DNA of 64,000 nucleotides from Allolobophora icterica. Lineage: Eukaryota > Annelida > Clitellata > Crassiclitellata > Lumbricidae. The first letter of the stretch is position 1. Every line of letters begins with the position of its first letter. The stretch is taken from the NCBI GenBank assembly GCA_963556255.1, contig OY744609.1, positions 24,861,634 through 24,925,633 of the forward strand, read 5' to 3'. This document shows, piece after piece, positions 46,687-57,389 of the stretch. The translations under genes were made by a program, and so were the position numbers. The notes beneath the pieces are model-generated. The model saw only the letters and a program-made list of their open reading frames with translations. It was not told the DNA's origin and made no database searches.

Positions 46687-49600
46687 GAGGACTTCGTCAA
46701 AGAGGATTTTCGGCCGGCAGTGATAATGATGACAGCTTATTCTTTGAGGATTATTCAAAATCAGGTCAGAAACCAGCTTGGGGCGATGTCATGGAAGAAA
46801 GCATACAGAATAAAGAAGCAGCAAAGGAGAGAAGAGATCAGACCAAAGACACTGAAATCAAAATAAGAAGGCAGATACAGAGAGCAGAAGAGAGAAAATC
46901 ACAACTGCTGAGTTCAACCGGACTGATACGAAGACTATGCGAAGTTTGCTCAAAGCGGAACTCTGTTTTCCTGAAAAAAAAGTTAAAGGATGAGTTCAAT
47001 TCGTATTGGGTAGAAAAGATGATCCAATGGGCAGTGACAGGTCAAAAGGTGGTCGGGGTCGAGGAAAGATTGAATTCTACAGAAGTGGGCCAAGTGGGAG
47101 AGGTCCGGGCAGAGAAGATGTAGCACCAACGTGTGGAGGGGTGTTGGTTGAAAGGACAAACTCGAAATCTGAAAAGGAGCCTAAAAAGATGATTGGTCTA
47201 AGTGCAGAGAAAGATGTAAAACGAGAAAAACACAATCCTTGGTCCCAGCCAAAAGAAATGGAAAAAGAGCAACATGTCAAATGTATGGCGTTCAGCCAAT
47301 GCCATGGACCCAGTCAATACAGGTTCGTTTAGTGTCTGGCATAACAGCAGTTTAGACGCTAAAAAGAATAAGTGTCAGAATGTGTGGCACAATAAGAAAA
47401 TGGAGTCGGTGTGATGAAAAACACGTTCAGCCAATGCCACGGACCCAGTCAATACAGGTTCGTTTAGTGTCTGGCATAACAGCAGTTTAGACGCTAAAAA
47501 GAATAAGTCTCAGAATGTGTGGCACAATAAGAAAATGGAGTCGATAGGTGATGAAAAACAGAATAACGCCTTGCCAGGCAGGAACACTAAACGGGATAAA
47601 GAGGCACAGGAGAATACTTGACCAGAGAGCGGCACAGAAGTGATCAAGCCATGCATTAACGAACCTACTGCGCTGCTTGCCGAACATCCCAAAGAGACCA
47701 GTTGAAAAGACTGACAAATTAAACAGCCTGTAGAGGAAGCTAAATATCTGGAAAAATCCAACAAGTGGTGTTACAAAAGAGAAATCTCAGACAGAGTGGC
47801 AAAACATCAAGATTGAACAGCCCTCCGTTAAGTCCGATCTGCAAAGACAGGTGCCGGAGAATGTTTGGCTTAAGAGGAGTGCAGAAATGAGTTTGCAGAG
47901 AAGGAACGCCAAGAGCCAGCAGAACAGCCAGAACCTGCAGATTGGCCCTGATCATGACGATAGCCATCAGAGAGAGTACAACAGGAGCAACTCACGGAAA
48001 CAAGCGGGGCATGATTTGAACAGACAGGACAGTATGGACAGCACGGGCAACAGAAGAAACAGAGACAACGAAGAAACCGAGACAACGACCGGCGGAAAAC
48101 GGATTCGCAGTTGCACCGGCGACAGTCGAGAGACAACACTTCGTCAGCTTGGGCCCAGCAGCAACGGCCTAGGTATGGTGGACGGTACGAAAGAGAGGGA
48201 AGCCATTGCGACAGGAGCAGTGAACCACCAGGTTCAAACATCCAGGCGGAGTTGCATTCGGGTCGACAGCTGCATCTGTCAAGGCCTTGCAGATTCCAGT
48301 AAGAGGCAAGAGAACACGGATGGAGGTGTCATGGAAAGGCTGAAACCCCAGGATGAGGGCAATGATGACAGAAGACATGAAAGACAGGGTGGCAACAGGC
48401 CTCGAAACGAATACAGAAGCAACAGAGGAGCTAGCGGCTGCCCTAGAAGAGATGCCCGATACTGGCAGGAATCCTCTCAGTCAGACGTACTGTCTGGTAG
48501 TAGAGGTGGCTTGTGGTCAGAGTGACAGGTTGATGAAGAAAATCCTGATTCGGAAAGACGATACCAAAGAGAACACAGAGACGGGGATTCTAGAAGAAAT
48601 CGAGGCCCTGGAATCGTGGGATCCTGTCACCGTTCTTCAGGCCACAGTGATCCTGTTGCACGAGGAAGGGGACAAGGAAGAGGAGGTATGTTGATCACAA
48701 GTTTTAATCGTATCCTGTAACGTTGAGTTGAAAGCAATATGAAATAAATAATTGTGAATGAGTAAGGGAGAACAGTGATGATATACGGTGGAAGAATAAC
48801 CATGCTGACATGGCCAAAACAGCAAAACACAGCGTTGTGCATTTGTCAATTTTAAGACAACCGTGGTGTGGCTTTGTGATGATACGACAAGTAGGTTGCA
48901 GTCAGTATGCCTTCTTTTAAAAATATGTTTGGAAAATCGATTTTAGTCACTTTCAAATGTGGAAATAGGACAAGTATGTTCTGAAAACATACTTATTGGT
49001 ACAGAACAAACTTATAGATTTGTATAGACCCAGAGGAAATAGTGAAATAGCTGTAAAACAATTCTTGGACTCTTTTATACAGACTTGTTTTCATTTGTAA
49101 TAGGTAATCACTGTCGCGCTGAAGATGAGAACTACAGGTATTCTGCTGAGAACTCTGAAGCAAATGCTGAAGAAGATGGCCAGGAACAGCAAGCAACTGG
49201 ACATGAAGGAGGGCACCAAAGACCAAACAGGAGACGGTATGGTGTTTCATTATTAATTACAGTGAAATTTGTTTGAGCCACATTTGCCAAGATTTTTCAG
49301 CCATTATGTGCAGTGTATTCATCTGTTTATTATTATATGCAGCCCAAGTTTTATGATTGTCATTGGCTATTTTTTTATGGAAAATACGAAGCTGTTCTGG
49401 GTCTTTTTTGTGAAGTTCTTTATATTTCTCATGGTAACACAAACTGTGTAATTTCTTCGACTGAAAGGCTGCATTTTATTTTTCTGCCAACGAAGGTTTG
49501 GGAGACAGGATCATGGAGGAATACAGTCTTACTTTGGAAGTCGATCACGAGGTACAGTTGGAGGTAGCAGTCCGCGTCGCGGCCGCAGAGGACATACCAC

Positions 49601-49706
49601 CAGTGGTTCTTCGAGTCATCATACTAAACAAATACCACCTCTGATGGAGCAGAATTCATCTGACCTTGGGAATGAGGAGAAAGACGCTCGGAGCCCGCTC
49701 AACTAG
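46687..49706 (+). pseudogene. Arg/Gly/Ser-rich multi-exon gene, damaged, unrecognised
   Basis: Disordered, charged, probably RNA- or protein-binding sequence; I do not recognise the family. A long first exon (about 46687-48685) shows coding character that moves between frames: an AERKSQL-type helix, GGRGRGKIEFYRSGPSGRG, NVWHNKKMES repeats, RRNRDNDRRK, and YQREHRDGDSRRNRGPG near its end. At least four frameshifts and an in-frame TGA lie between these. The last three exons are sound: donor at 48685|GTATGT, exon 49104-49236, exon 49496-49706 ending TAG, phases 1 and 2 matching, with an RG-rich C terminus (GSRSRG, SPRRGRRG). It may be a decaying gene or an active one in an error-rich stretch of assembly. 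Upstream exons were not found. Confidence 0.42.
47289..47563 (+). repeat. Tandem duplication of about 136 bases within the RG-rich exon
   Basis: The segment starting GTTCAGCCAATGCCA and ending AAGAAAATGGAGTCG occurs twice (47290-47427 and 47425-47551 approximately), nearly identical. In the better frame each copy reads DPVNTGSFSVWHNSSLDAKK. The first copy ends in a TGA and the second continues. Confidence 0.85.
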
Positions 49707-50085
49707 CTGGTTAAAAAAAAGTCCAGGAGGGACATTTGTCGCTCAGAGCCAGTTAAATTCACCTGGTTAAAAAAAAAATCCGGGAGTGACATTTGTCGCT
49801 CGGAGCCAGTTAAATTCACCTGGTTTTAAAAAAAGTCAAGGAGTGACATTCGTCAATCGGAGCCAGTTAAATTAACCTGGTTAAAAAAAAGTCCGAAAAG
49901 ACACTCGTCGCTTGGAGCCAGCTCAACTGAGCTCGTGAAAAGAAAAAGTCCGAGAAAGACACTTGTCACTCGGAGCCAGTTCAATTGAACTAGTGAAAAG
50001 AAAAAGTCCGAGAAAGACGCTGGTCGCTCGGAGCCAGTTCAATTGAGCTCGTGAAAAGAAAATGTCCGAGACAGACAAACTCAAG
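49672..50085 (+). repeat. Seven-copy tandem repeat of about 57 bases
   Basis: The unit has AGACNNTNGTCGCTCGGAGC, then CAGTTNAATT and an A-rich end with GTCCGAG. The first unit contains the stop codon of the RG-rich gene, so the array begins in the last coding exon and extends into its 3' UTR. Copies diverge in two sub-types: early ones with TTCACCTGGTTAAAA and later ones with GAGCTCGTGAAAAGAAAA. Confidence 0.88.
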
Positions 50086-51267
50086 TTGTCGACCCAGCAG
50101 CCATTTGAGGTAAGAAAACAGCCGTTTCATTTCAGTAGATTTGGTTTCCACTTTATGAAGTCTGAATTCTTCTTTACCAAGTTCAAGATGAGTTTATAAA
50201 TTAAAAACATGAATTAAACTTGTATCAGGCAACAGCTTTTATGCAACCAGCAAGTGTTTAATATATCGGTATATTTTAATTTGAGTCTGTGAAAAGATTA
50301 ACTTACAATGCATCTAGGAAGGCCACAAGACTACAGTTAAAATGCTTCTCAATATGGAATTCTTTAATTCATTCAGGGCATTCATGTAGCACTTCTTCAA
50401 ATGTCTCCTCATATGCATTTACGTCCAGCCCATCCCCACGGGCAAAAGAGTGTTGAATGTTGATAAAAAGTAGTATCCCTAACCATAAGAACATCTTGAG
50501 GGGGGCTATTTCTGGTAGATGGCCCAACGACCCAAAAAGTAGGATTCTGCTTCATTGTTGAATTGTCTGCCTAAGGAAGAAGAATATGAATTGGGAATTC
50601 AGCTGTTCGTGCGTCTGTTGTGCGTCACAGAGAATATGAATTTGGAATTCAGCTAAAATGTGTTCTTGTTTCTGGTAGATGGCCCAACGACCCGAAAGTA
50701 GGATTCTGCTTCATTGTTGAATTGTCTGCCTAAGGAAGAAGGAGGCACTGCACAAATGAATAATGCCCGGTGATTAAGTAAATTGATGTGATCATACACA
50801 ATACAAAAAAACAAAGAAATTGGAATTGCATACAATTTTAAATAAATGGTGCTTATGAAACACAGCCATGCAAACCAGTTATAAGTAATGTAAGTGTACT
50901 GCAGATGTATTCCTCTAAGAAATTAATTAGAGATTTGTTTGGAAAATAAATCCTCTGTGGATATCACTTTTCAGGACCCTTAATATTTTTTGGGAACTCG
51001 TAACACCATGATGAATGAAATTAACACTATAATGACGAGCTGCATGGTGATCCAGTTGCTTTTAGCACTCTCTCATCGTTAAAAGGTTTAACAGGGTGGA
51101 ATTGTTTTTGAGAAGACATTTAGGAGACATTAAGAAGGGAGTTGGGAGAATCAAATGACGGTAGAGGCAATTTGTTGGAGTTAACTTGTAAATGGCTTCG
51201 TCCATCAGATTAGGCAAAATCGGAGAAGACATTGCCGTGTGTTTCTTTGTCAGTGGATGACCACTGT
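50086..51267. other. Flank of the Gypsy insertion, with a 160-base tandem duplication
   Basis: No gene recognised on +. TCTGGTAGATGGCCCAACGA starts two copies of a segment at 50511 and 50671 (period 160; the shared part runs about 75 bases). On the minus strand an open frame from 57992 would continue through the empty Gypsy site down to about 51078. Confidence 0.5.
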
Positions 51268-51699
51268 TGTCGCGGTCGACTCCTTCGATCGCAACGACGA
51301 ACCAACGAAGGAACTATTAAAAGATCTTTATTTAAAAATAAAGTCGATTAAGTGTAGAGTAAGTCAACTCGTCTATCAAATATCACAATCGTAGACAGCA
51401 CACAGGTTGGCTGGTCTCGATTGAACGTTATACGATCAATGTTTCAACGTTTACAAATCTTCGTCAAAAGGCCCTTAATGTACATCAGGTCTATCTTATA
51501 TAGAGTTCTCCCGGATTCCAGAACGTTCTGTGACGTCACTGTACTTTTCCCTGGAAAGTCCTACTGAACACGTATATCCTTGTTGCATGCACCGAATTAA
51601 TGTTGACAGCTTGCTGCAGAATTTTCCGTGCGTTGTAAACAAGCTTGTTGACGCGTCGGTTTTCTTCCCTTGATGCATGCACCCGCGTAGACCACGACA
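51268..51699 (-). repeat. 3' LTR of the Gypsy element
   Basis: 432 bases, no difference from the other LTR found by eye. On the minus strand it contains TATATAAG as a probable TATA box and AATAAAGATC as a probable polyadenylation signal. Confidence 0.95.
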
Positions 51700-51713
51700 T
51701 TCCCTCCGCCCTC
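51700..51713 (-). promoter_or_regulatory. Polypurine tract
   Basis: On the minus strand GAGGGCGGAGGGAA sits directly against the 3' LTR, the expected place and composition for the plus-strand primer of an LTR retrotransposon. Confidence 0.85.
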
Positions 51714-51893
51714 AGATGATGACACGTCTTCAGCACCATCCCGAACGGGTCATCACGATCAAGCCGGGCCTCCAGACTCCATCTCGACACAGCATATACA
51801 ACCAAAACAAAACACATCAGTTAGTCAACTTATCCACACAATTTGCGGGCTCGATCCTTGTGTGTCGGGCCATTTCCCCCTTCACCATCCGAG

Positions 51894-54800
51894 TCACAAC
51901 CGAGAGAGGAAATCAGCCAACGTGTTCTGACGTCCAGGACGATATCGAAAGTCCACGTTAAACTCTTGCAATGCTAACGCCCAACGAGTCAGTTTCGCAC
52001 TCTTAGGGCTTGCATCTGTGAGATAAGACAAAGGATTATGATCTGAATAAATGATTATCTTTGATAAGAATATCCATGACTTGAATCGTTTAAGTGCCCA
52101 AATTACTGCGAAAGCCTCTCTCTCAATTGTAGACCAATGCATCTGTGTATCTGTAAGTTTAAGGCTAGCAAAAGCAATTGGTTTTTCTTGACCTTCTTCG
52201 GTCCACTGAAACAAGCAACACCCGACCGCGGTGGCACTTGCGTCAACACTTAAACCAAATTCCTTAGTGAAATCAATGGTATGCAACTGTGTAGCTTTAC
52301 TGAGATCATCCTTTAACTTATCTAGTGCTTCTTGATGCTTTTGCTCCCAAGGCACCTTCGTAGGTATGTTATCTCGTGTCAAATCAGTTATTATCCGTGC
52401 TTTTTCAGCTAAAGCAGGTATAAAATTTCGAAAGTAACTGAAAAAACCCATAACCTTTCTAACTTCTTTCTTTGTTGTTGGAGGATGGATATCATTGATC
52501 GTAGCGATCTTACCTGGATCAGGTTCAATACAACCTGACCCTACTATATGGCCAACAAACTTTATTTTGTTTTGTGCAAAATTACATTTTCTTAAATTCA
52601 AAGTGAGTCCTGCTTCCTCAATAGTTTGCAAGAATTTCTCTAGATGTTCTAAATGGTCATTCCAATTCATTGAAACCACTGCCATATCATCGACGAATGG
52701 TTCGGTAAAACTTCGCACTGGATGTAAAACTTGGGTCATAGCACGAATAAAGGTATTGCTAGCGGACTTGAGTCCAAACGGCATTCTTGTGAACTCAAAA
52801 AGTCCTGCATCACATACGAATGCCGTAAGCCATCGATGTTCTTTCCGAACTGGAATTTGCCAATACCCCGATTTCGCGTCGAAAACACTAATAAACTTTG
52901 CCCGTCCCACCTTTTGTAAGATGTCAGCAATGTCTGGGGTCGGGTAACAATCACCTAGAGAATATTTGTTAACATGGCGATAATCAATTGCCAATCGAAC
53001 GCCATTTTGACCTTTGGGTCCCTTTAAAACGCAAACTACCGGACTGGCCATTTCACTTTTCGATGGTCGAATGATGTCTAATGCCAACATTTCTTCTATC
53101 TGGCGTTGTACTTCAGGTTTAAGTAGCTCAGGTACTTTATATGCCCTTAAACGCTTAGGAGTGAAATCATGAGTTATCTTAATTTCATGTTCTAATACTG
53201 GACAATACCCAGGTTTATCCACAAATACTGCCGTGTGCCGATCCAAAACTTCAAAAAGTTGCTTCTGTTCCTCTTGCGAAAGATGCGCTATAATCAGAGG
53301 ATCAATTCGCTTACTCGGGCTTATTTGTTCACGTTCTTCCTGATCTACAACCTCTACTATACCAAATTCTTCATCTTGATCAACAATTACTGAACAGCTA
53401 TTGATCATCGCTTGTTCGAGTCGTTCATGGTATCGCTTGATCTTATTTGCGTGTAAATGTCTTTGTTTTCCCTCTATTTCTACTATATAAGAATATGGGG
53501 ATTTAACCTTGACTACGGTAGCAGGTCCTTGCCATCGACTATAAAATTTAGAACTACCAAAATCTGGTGCTAATACTGCTACTTTATCTCCAACTTCGTA
53601 TTTTCTGTCAGTACTACGCAAGTTATAATAATCTGCATACCGCTTTGTTTCTATATCACTATAGTAATCTGCATAAACTTTCGCGAATTCGAGGTTTTCC
53701 TTCAGTGATTGGAGATACTCTTCGGGTGATTTACCTAAGTTAAGAGGTACTTTTCGTTCGCCAGCCCACGATTCCTTCAACACACTAAGTGGACCCCGAG
53801 GAAGAGTTCCATAAACCATAGTGAATGGCGAAATATGAGTCGTGCCTGAAGGTTTTTCTCTAAGGCTCCACAGAACAAACGGTAACAATTGGTGCCATCC
53901 ACGAGGATCAGATTGAGCAAGCTTAAAGATCATGGTTTTCAAGCTTTGGTTGCATCTTTCAACCAATCCAGCTGCCTCAGGATGTCCAGGGGTATTAAAT
54001 CTGGGACTACAACCCATTCGCCGCAAGAATTCTTTCGTCAAACGACTGGTAAAGTTGGTACCACAATCAGAACTGATGATCCTTGGAATAGAAAAAGTTG
54101 TAAAAACTTGCAACAGAGCTTCACAAACTCCCTTTGCATTCAGCGATCTAAGAGGATACGCCATCGGCCAACGAGAAAATTTGTCCACCAGAACCAAAGC
54201 ATAATTGTACTGGGGTTTCGATTTGTTGGATTCTCCAGTCACTACCATAGGGCCAATACAATCCATATTTAGATGGTTAAAACAGAGTTCATCCGCCCTC
54301 GGAATAGGAGTGATCGGGACTCGATCTGCCACTTTAACTGGAGTTCTTAGTTGACAAATTTGACAAGACGCACAATATTCGCGAATCCTCTCATCCATTC
54401 TTGGAAACCAAAAGTTTAATTTGATCCTGGCTCTCGTTGCCTTAAAAGCCATGTGCCCAGCACATGGGGCATCGTGTGCTACTCGCAAGACAACCTCGAT
54501 TCTATCTTCCGGTAAACATAATTGATTAACCTTATGTCCCATAATTTCCCCTTTGTGGTACAGGAGGTTATTATCTATAAAGAAATTATTTTTATTCTGT
54601 CTCGCTTGTTGCCAGCAAGATATAAGATTGTGACAATTCTGTTGCTCACGCAATAAAGTATCATTATTCGCTACTCCCTCATCGGACTTGAACTCTGTTG
54701 ACTCAACATCAAGAAAATTATCTGAATCATCAACTAGTTGCTCCTGAGAATATTCATTCACTTCTGACGGCAAGGATTCGTTGCTGTTACTTTTCTCGAT

Positions 54801-56864
54801 ATTAACTCCTAAGTTATCTTCTTCTGCCCCTTTATTTATTTGTACACATCGATCTACGCCAGCTACCATCACTACATATTGCGAACTATCCCCTAATAGG
54901 TCCACAACATGGGGTGTCAGAATAACCCGTTCATTTAGTTCAGGGACTGCAGCGAACATGACGCACAAAGATGGCGCAATGTTTGTCGTTCCTTCCATTG
55001 AATTAGCTAATTTCATTTGTAGGTATACTACATCTGCCTTACATCCTTCTCCCTGAAAACCAATTATATTAATCCGTTTAATCACGGGTAAGTTTAGTGA
55101 CTCAATTAATTTCTTATCAATACAACAAATTTCTGCTCCTGAATCAGATAATGCTGGCTGAGAAGGGAGATCTTCAATCTGTACATTGATATACGACCTC
55201 TCGTGTAATCCATCAATACTATTCTCGTATACCCTTACAGCAGTTTCCAACCCTATTGGTTTAGAATTATCCAATAAATTCCCTTGCTTTACCTGTTCAG
55301 GTATCTCATGCAACACGTTGACCTTCTCAACAAATAAGTCGATCACTTCTTCAGTTGGGTTCCCAAATATACAAGTACTCACCTTTTTAGAACTTGGTTT
55401 GGTCTGGCACTCCCTTGCCATATGACCCTTCTGATGACATAGGAAACAGAGACCCTTTACCTTGGCCTCCTCCTGAGACACCCTCGCACCTATCTTGGCT
55501 TCACCCCTTATTTCCGGTTTGGGAGACTTGGGTTGAGCTGTCTGGTTATTGACTTGAACATGTGGTTGACCTCTCGTCCAATTGTTATACTTCGGTGTCG
55601 GATGACTACGGCATACTAAGTCATTCCCACCATCATGCGACGCTACATAAATGTCAGCCGCATTAGCTATGTCTTCACAGCTCAACCACTCCTCTTTTTC
55701 TTGGGCCAAGATATAATCTAAACAAGCCTTCGACAAGGACTCCTTAAGCCGATCCGCAACCAATAAACTTACAAGTTTATCAAACTCATCAGTTATCTTT
55801 CTACTTTTCAAATAATACATAAGAGCCACACGCAATTTGGATGAATAGATCGTAAATGATTCGTCCGATGCTTTGTGCAACGACCAAAATCGGGCTCTAA
55901 GATTTGAAGGGCTTATCTTAAACTCCCGTAGCAAAAACTCCTTCAGGAATTTGTAGTCATGGAGCTGTGCCTCAGTAAGGCGCATGGTTAATGCCTTAGC
56001 TCTTTCACTTAAAATGGCTAGCAATAATTTTGCTCTAACATCTTCATCCACCTCATACACATTAAACAAACCATCCAAGTGATCAAAGAAACCTGGAATT
56101 TCTATAGGGTCGGAAGGAAATTTCCAAAGAATATTCTTGAGGGCATCACTATAACGCTTAGTACGACTTGCTAAAGAATCTCTAACATTTCGTTCTTCCT
56201 GCTTTTCCTTCCTCTCCCTTTCTTCTTTCTCTTTCCGTTCCTTCTTTTCTCTTTCTTCTTTCTCTTTCCGTTCCTTCTTTTCTTCCTCTCTCCTCTTTTC
56301 CTCCCTTTCTTCCTTCTCCTTCCGTTCCTCCCTCTCTCTTTCTTCCTTCTCCTTCCGTTCCTCCCTCTCTCTTTCTTCCTTCTCCTTCCGTTCCTCCCTT
56401 TCTCTTTCTTCCTTCTCCCTTTGTTCTTTCTTTTCTTCCTCTCTCCTCTTTTCCTCCCTTTCTTCCTTCTCCTTCCGTTCCTCCCTCTCTCTTTCTTCCT
56501 TCTCCTTCCGTTCCTCCCTCTCTCTTTCTTCCTTCTCCTTCCGTTCCTCCCTCTCTCTTTCTTCCTTCTCCTTCCGTTCCTCCCTTTCTCTTTCTTCCTT
56601 CTCCCTTTGTTCTTCATATTTACGGATTTCGAACTCCAGACGGCGCTTCTGCAGCTCGTAATCCACTCCTGTTGGAGATATTGGACTACCCTTAAATTCC
56701 TCTTCTTCTTTTCCAATCTCCATGGCCCATTCTTCCATTAATTGATTTCGATCCCATGACATAACATCATCTTCGTCCCTTCCTGCCTTCATAAGATACA
56801 CCCTAAGGCGCTCAGACGACATTTTGCGAATATTCGCTTGCATCTCTGTTGTCAACGCTTCCAT
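51894..56864 (-). CDS. Gag-Pol polyprotein of the Gmr1-like Gypsy element
   Basis: 1656 codons, no stop. Residues 1-75 are N-terminal gag; about 75-235 is a highly charged Arg/Lys/Glu repeat coded by a minisatellite. A helical capsid region follows (about 240-410; SCAN-like region of Gmr1 gags). Then a CCHC knuckle (CFLCHQKGHMAREC, about 470), an aspartic protease (ALSDSGAE, about 570), the integrase HHCC finger (about 790-840) and its DDE core (NMDCIGP, SDCGTNF, HPEAAGLVERCNQS, about 865-970), RT (AIDYRHVN, active site FVDD, about 1240-1480) and RNase H (SVDASATAVGCCLF, SDHNPL, about 1540-1620). Gag and pol share one frame, so no frameshift signal is needed. All catalytic residues that can be checked are present. 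Confidence 0.95.
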   Translation of the reverse strand: MEALTTEMQANIRKMSSERLRVYLMKAGRDEDDVMSWDRNQLMEEWAMEIGKEEEEFKGSPISPTGVDYELQKRRLEFEIRKYEEQREKEEREREERKEKEEREREERKEKEEREREERKEKEEREREERKEKEEREEKRREEEKKEQREKEEREREERKEKEEREREERKEKEEREREERKEKEEREEKRREEEKKERKEKEEREKKERKEKEERERKEKQEERNVRDSLASRTKRYSDALKNILWKFPSDPIEIPGFFDHLDGLFNVYEVDEDVRAKLLLAILSERAKALTMRLTEAQLHDYKFLKEFLLREFKISPSNLRARFWSLHKASDESFTIYSSKLRVALMYYLKSRKITDEFDKLVSLLVADRLKESLSKACLDYILAQEKEEWLSCEDIANAADIYVASHDGGNDLVCRSHPTPKYNNWTRGQPHVQVNNQTAQPKSPKPEIRGEAKIGARVSQEEAKVKGLCFLCHQKGHMARECQTKPSSKKVSTCIFGNPTEEVIDLFVEKVNVLHEIPEQVKQGNLLDNSKPIGLETAVRVYENSIDGLHERSYINVQIEDLPSQPALSDSGAEICCIDKKLIESLNLPVIKRINIIGFQGEGCKADVVYLQMKLANSMEGTTNIAPSLCVMFAAVPELNERVILTPHVVDLLGDSSQYVVMVAGVDRCVQINKGAEEDNLGVNIEKSNSNESLPSEVNEYSQEQLVDDSDNFLDVESTEFKSDEGVANNDTLLREQQNCHNLISCWQQARQNKNNFFIDNNLLYHKGEIMGHKVNQLCLPEDRIEVVLRVAHDAPCAGHMAFKATRARIKLNFWFPRMDERIREYCASCQICQLRTPVKVADRVPITPIPRADELCFNHLNMDCIGPMVVTGESNKSKPQYNYALVLVDKFSRWPMAYPLRSLNAKGVCEALLQVFTTFSIPRIISSDCGTNFTSRLTKEFLRRMGCSPRFNTPGHPEAAGLVERCNQSLKTMIFKLAQSDPRGWHQLLPFVLWSLREKPSGTTHISPFTMVYGTLPRGPLSVLKESWAGERKVPLNLGKSPEEYLQSLKENLEFAKVYADYYSDIETKRYADYYNLRSTDRKYEVGDKVAVLAPDFGSSKFYSRWQGPATVVKVKSPYSYIVEIEGKQRHLHANKIKRYHERLEQAMINSCSVIVDQDEEFGIVEVVDQEEREQISPSKRIDPLIIAHLSQEEQKQLFEVLDRHTAVFVDKPGYCPVLEHEIKITHDFTPKRLRAYKVPELLKPEVQRQIEEMLALDIIRPSKSEMASPVVCVLKGPKGQNGVRLAIDYRHVNKYSLGDCYPTPDIADILQKVGRAKFISVFDAKSGYWQIPVRKEHRWLTAFVCDAGLFEFTRMPFGLKSASNTFIRAMTQVLHPVRSFTEPFVDDMAVVSMNWNDHLEHLEKFLQTIEEAGLTLNLRKCNFAQNKIKFVGHIVGSGCIEPDPGKIATINDIHPPTTKKEVRKVMGFFSYFRNFIPALAEKARIITDLTRDNIPTKVPWEQKHQEALDKLKDDLSKATQLHTIDFTKEFGLSVDASATAVGCCLFQWTEEGQEKPIAFASLKLTDTQMHWSTIEREAFAVIWALKRFKSWIFLSKIIIYSDHNPLSYLTDASPKSAKLTRWALALQEFNVDFRYRPGRQNTLADFLSRL
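56206..56610 (-). repeat. Coding minisatellite in gag (30-base unit)
   Basis: Units of about 30 bases (plus-strand CTTCCTTCTCCTTCCGTTCC and variants) repeat more than ten times with two larger blocks duplicated. They encode a RKEKEERERE-type charged helix. Unit-length variants remain multiples of three, preserving the frame. Confidence 0.9.
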
Positions 56865-57367
56865 TTTTACAAACAGTCAGTCAACAACAATCAACAAAAA
56901 AAAACAGACACCACGCGGCAAACCCGCCACACAAAAGGAAAATTCCACAACCCAAAGTGCAACTATGCAGTATCCAAAGAAGTACACTCGCCAAGTACGC
57001 AAAAACTATACAAGCTCACGCAAGTCTGGCCTCGATCACAACAATGGATCAAATTTCAAAGAAATAATCAGCAGATATTGAAAGAGAAATAATGGCTGCC
57101 TCCCACTCGGCTGCAACTCCACTCTCTTTTCTCCTTCTCAGCCACGACAACACCTAGGATCTTACCCGTATGTTGACTGCTGTCTTCTGCTGTCTCAGCC
57201 GAACGACGCACTTCGTCCGTCCGACTGTCGTATGCCGATTCACCCGTCTCCCACGGTAGAAAGGCGTCTCGATCCGCTCGCTGCCTGGAACAGACCGTCT
57301 CTTGATCCTCCGGGTTGACTCCTTCCTCCGTCGGCTCGCGTCTTCTTCACCGGATCCAACACCGATG

Positions 57368-57385
57368 ATCCCACTTCTGACACCA
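57368..57385 (-). promoter_or_regulatory. Primer binding site (tRNA-Leu-like)
   Basis: Minus strand TGGTGTCAGAAGTGGGAT, four bases inside the 5' LTR, complementary to the CCA-tailed 3' end expected of a tRNA-Leu. The isoacceptor is inferred from memory. Confidence 0.8.
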
Positions 57386-57389
57386 ATAA

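Noticed and set aside
56171..56716. 181-codon Arg/Lys-rich frame on - and Leu/Phe-rich frame on +
   Set aside because: Shadows of the gag minisatellite in other frames.
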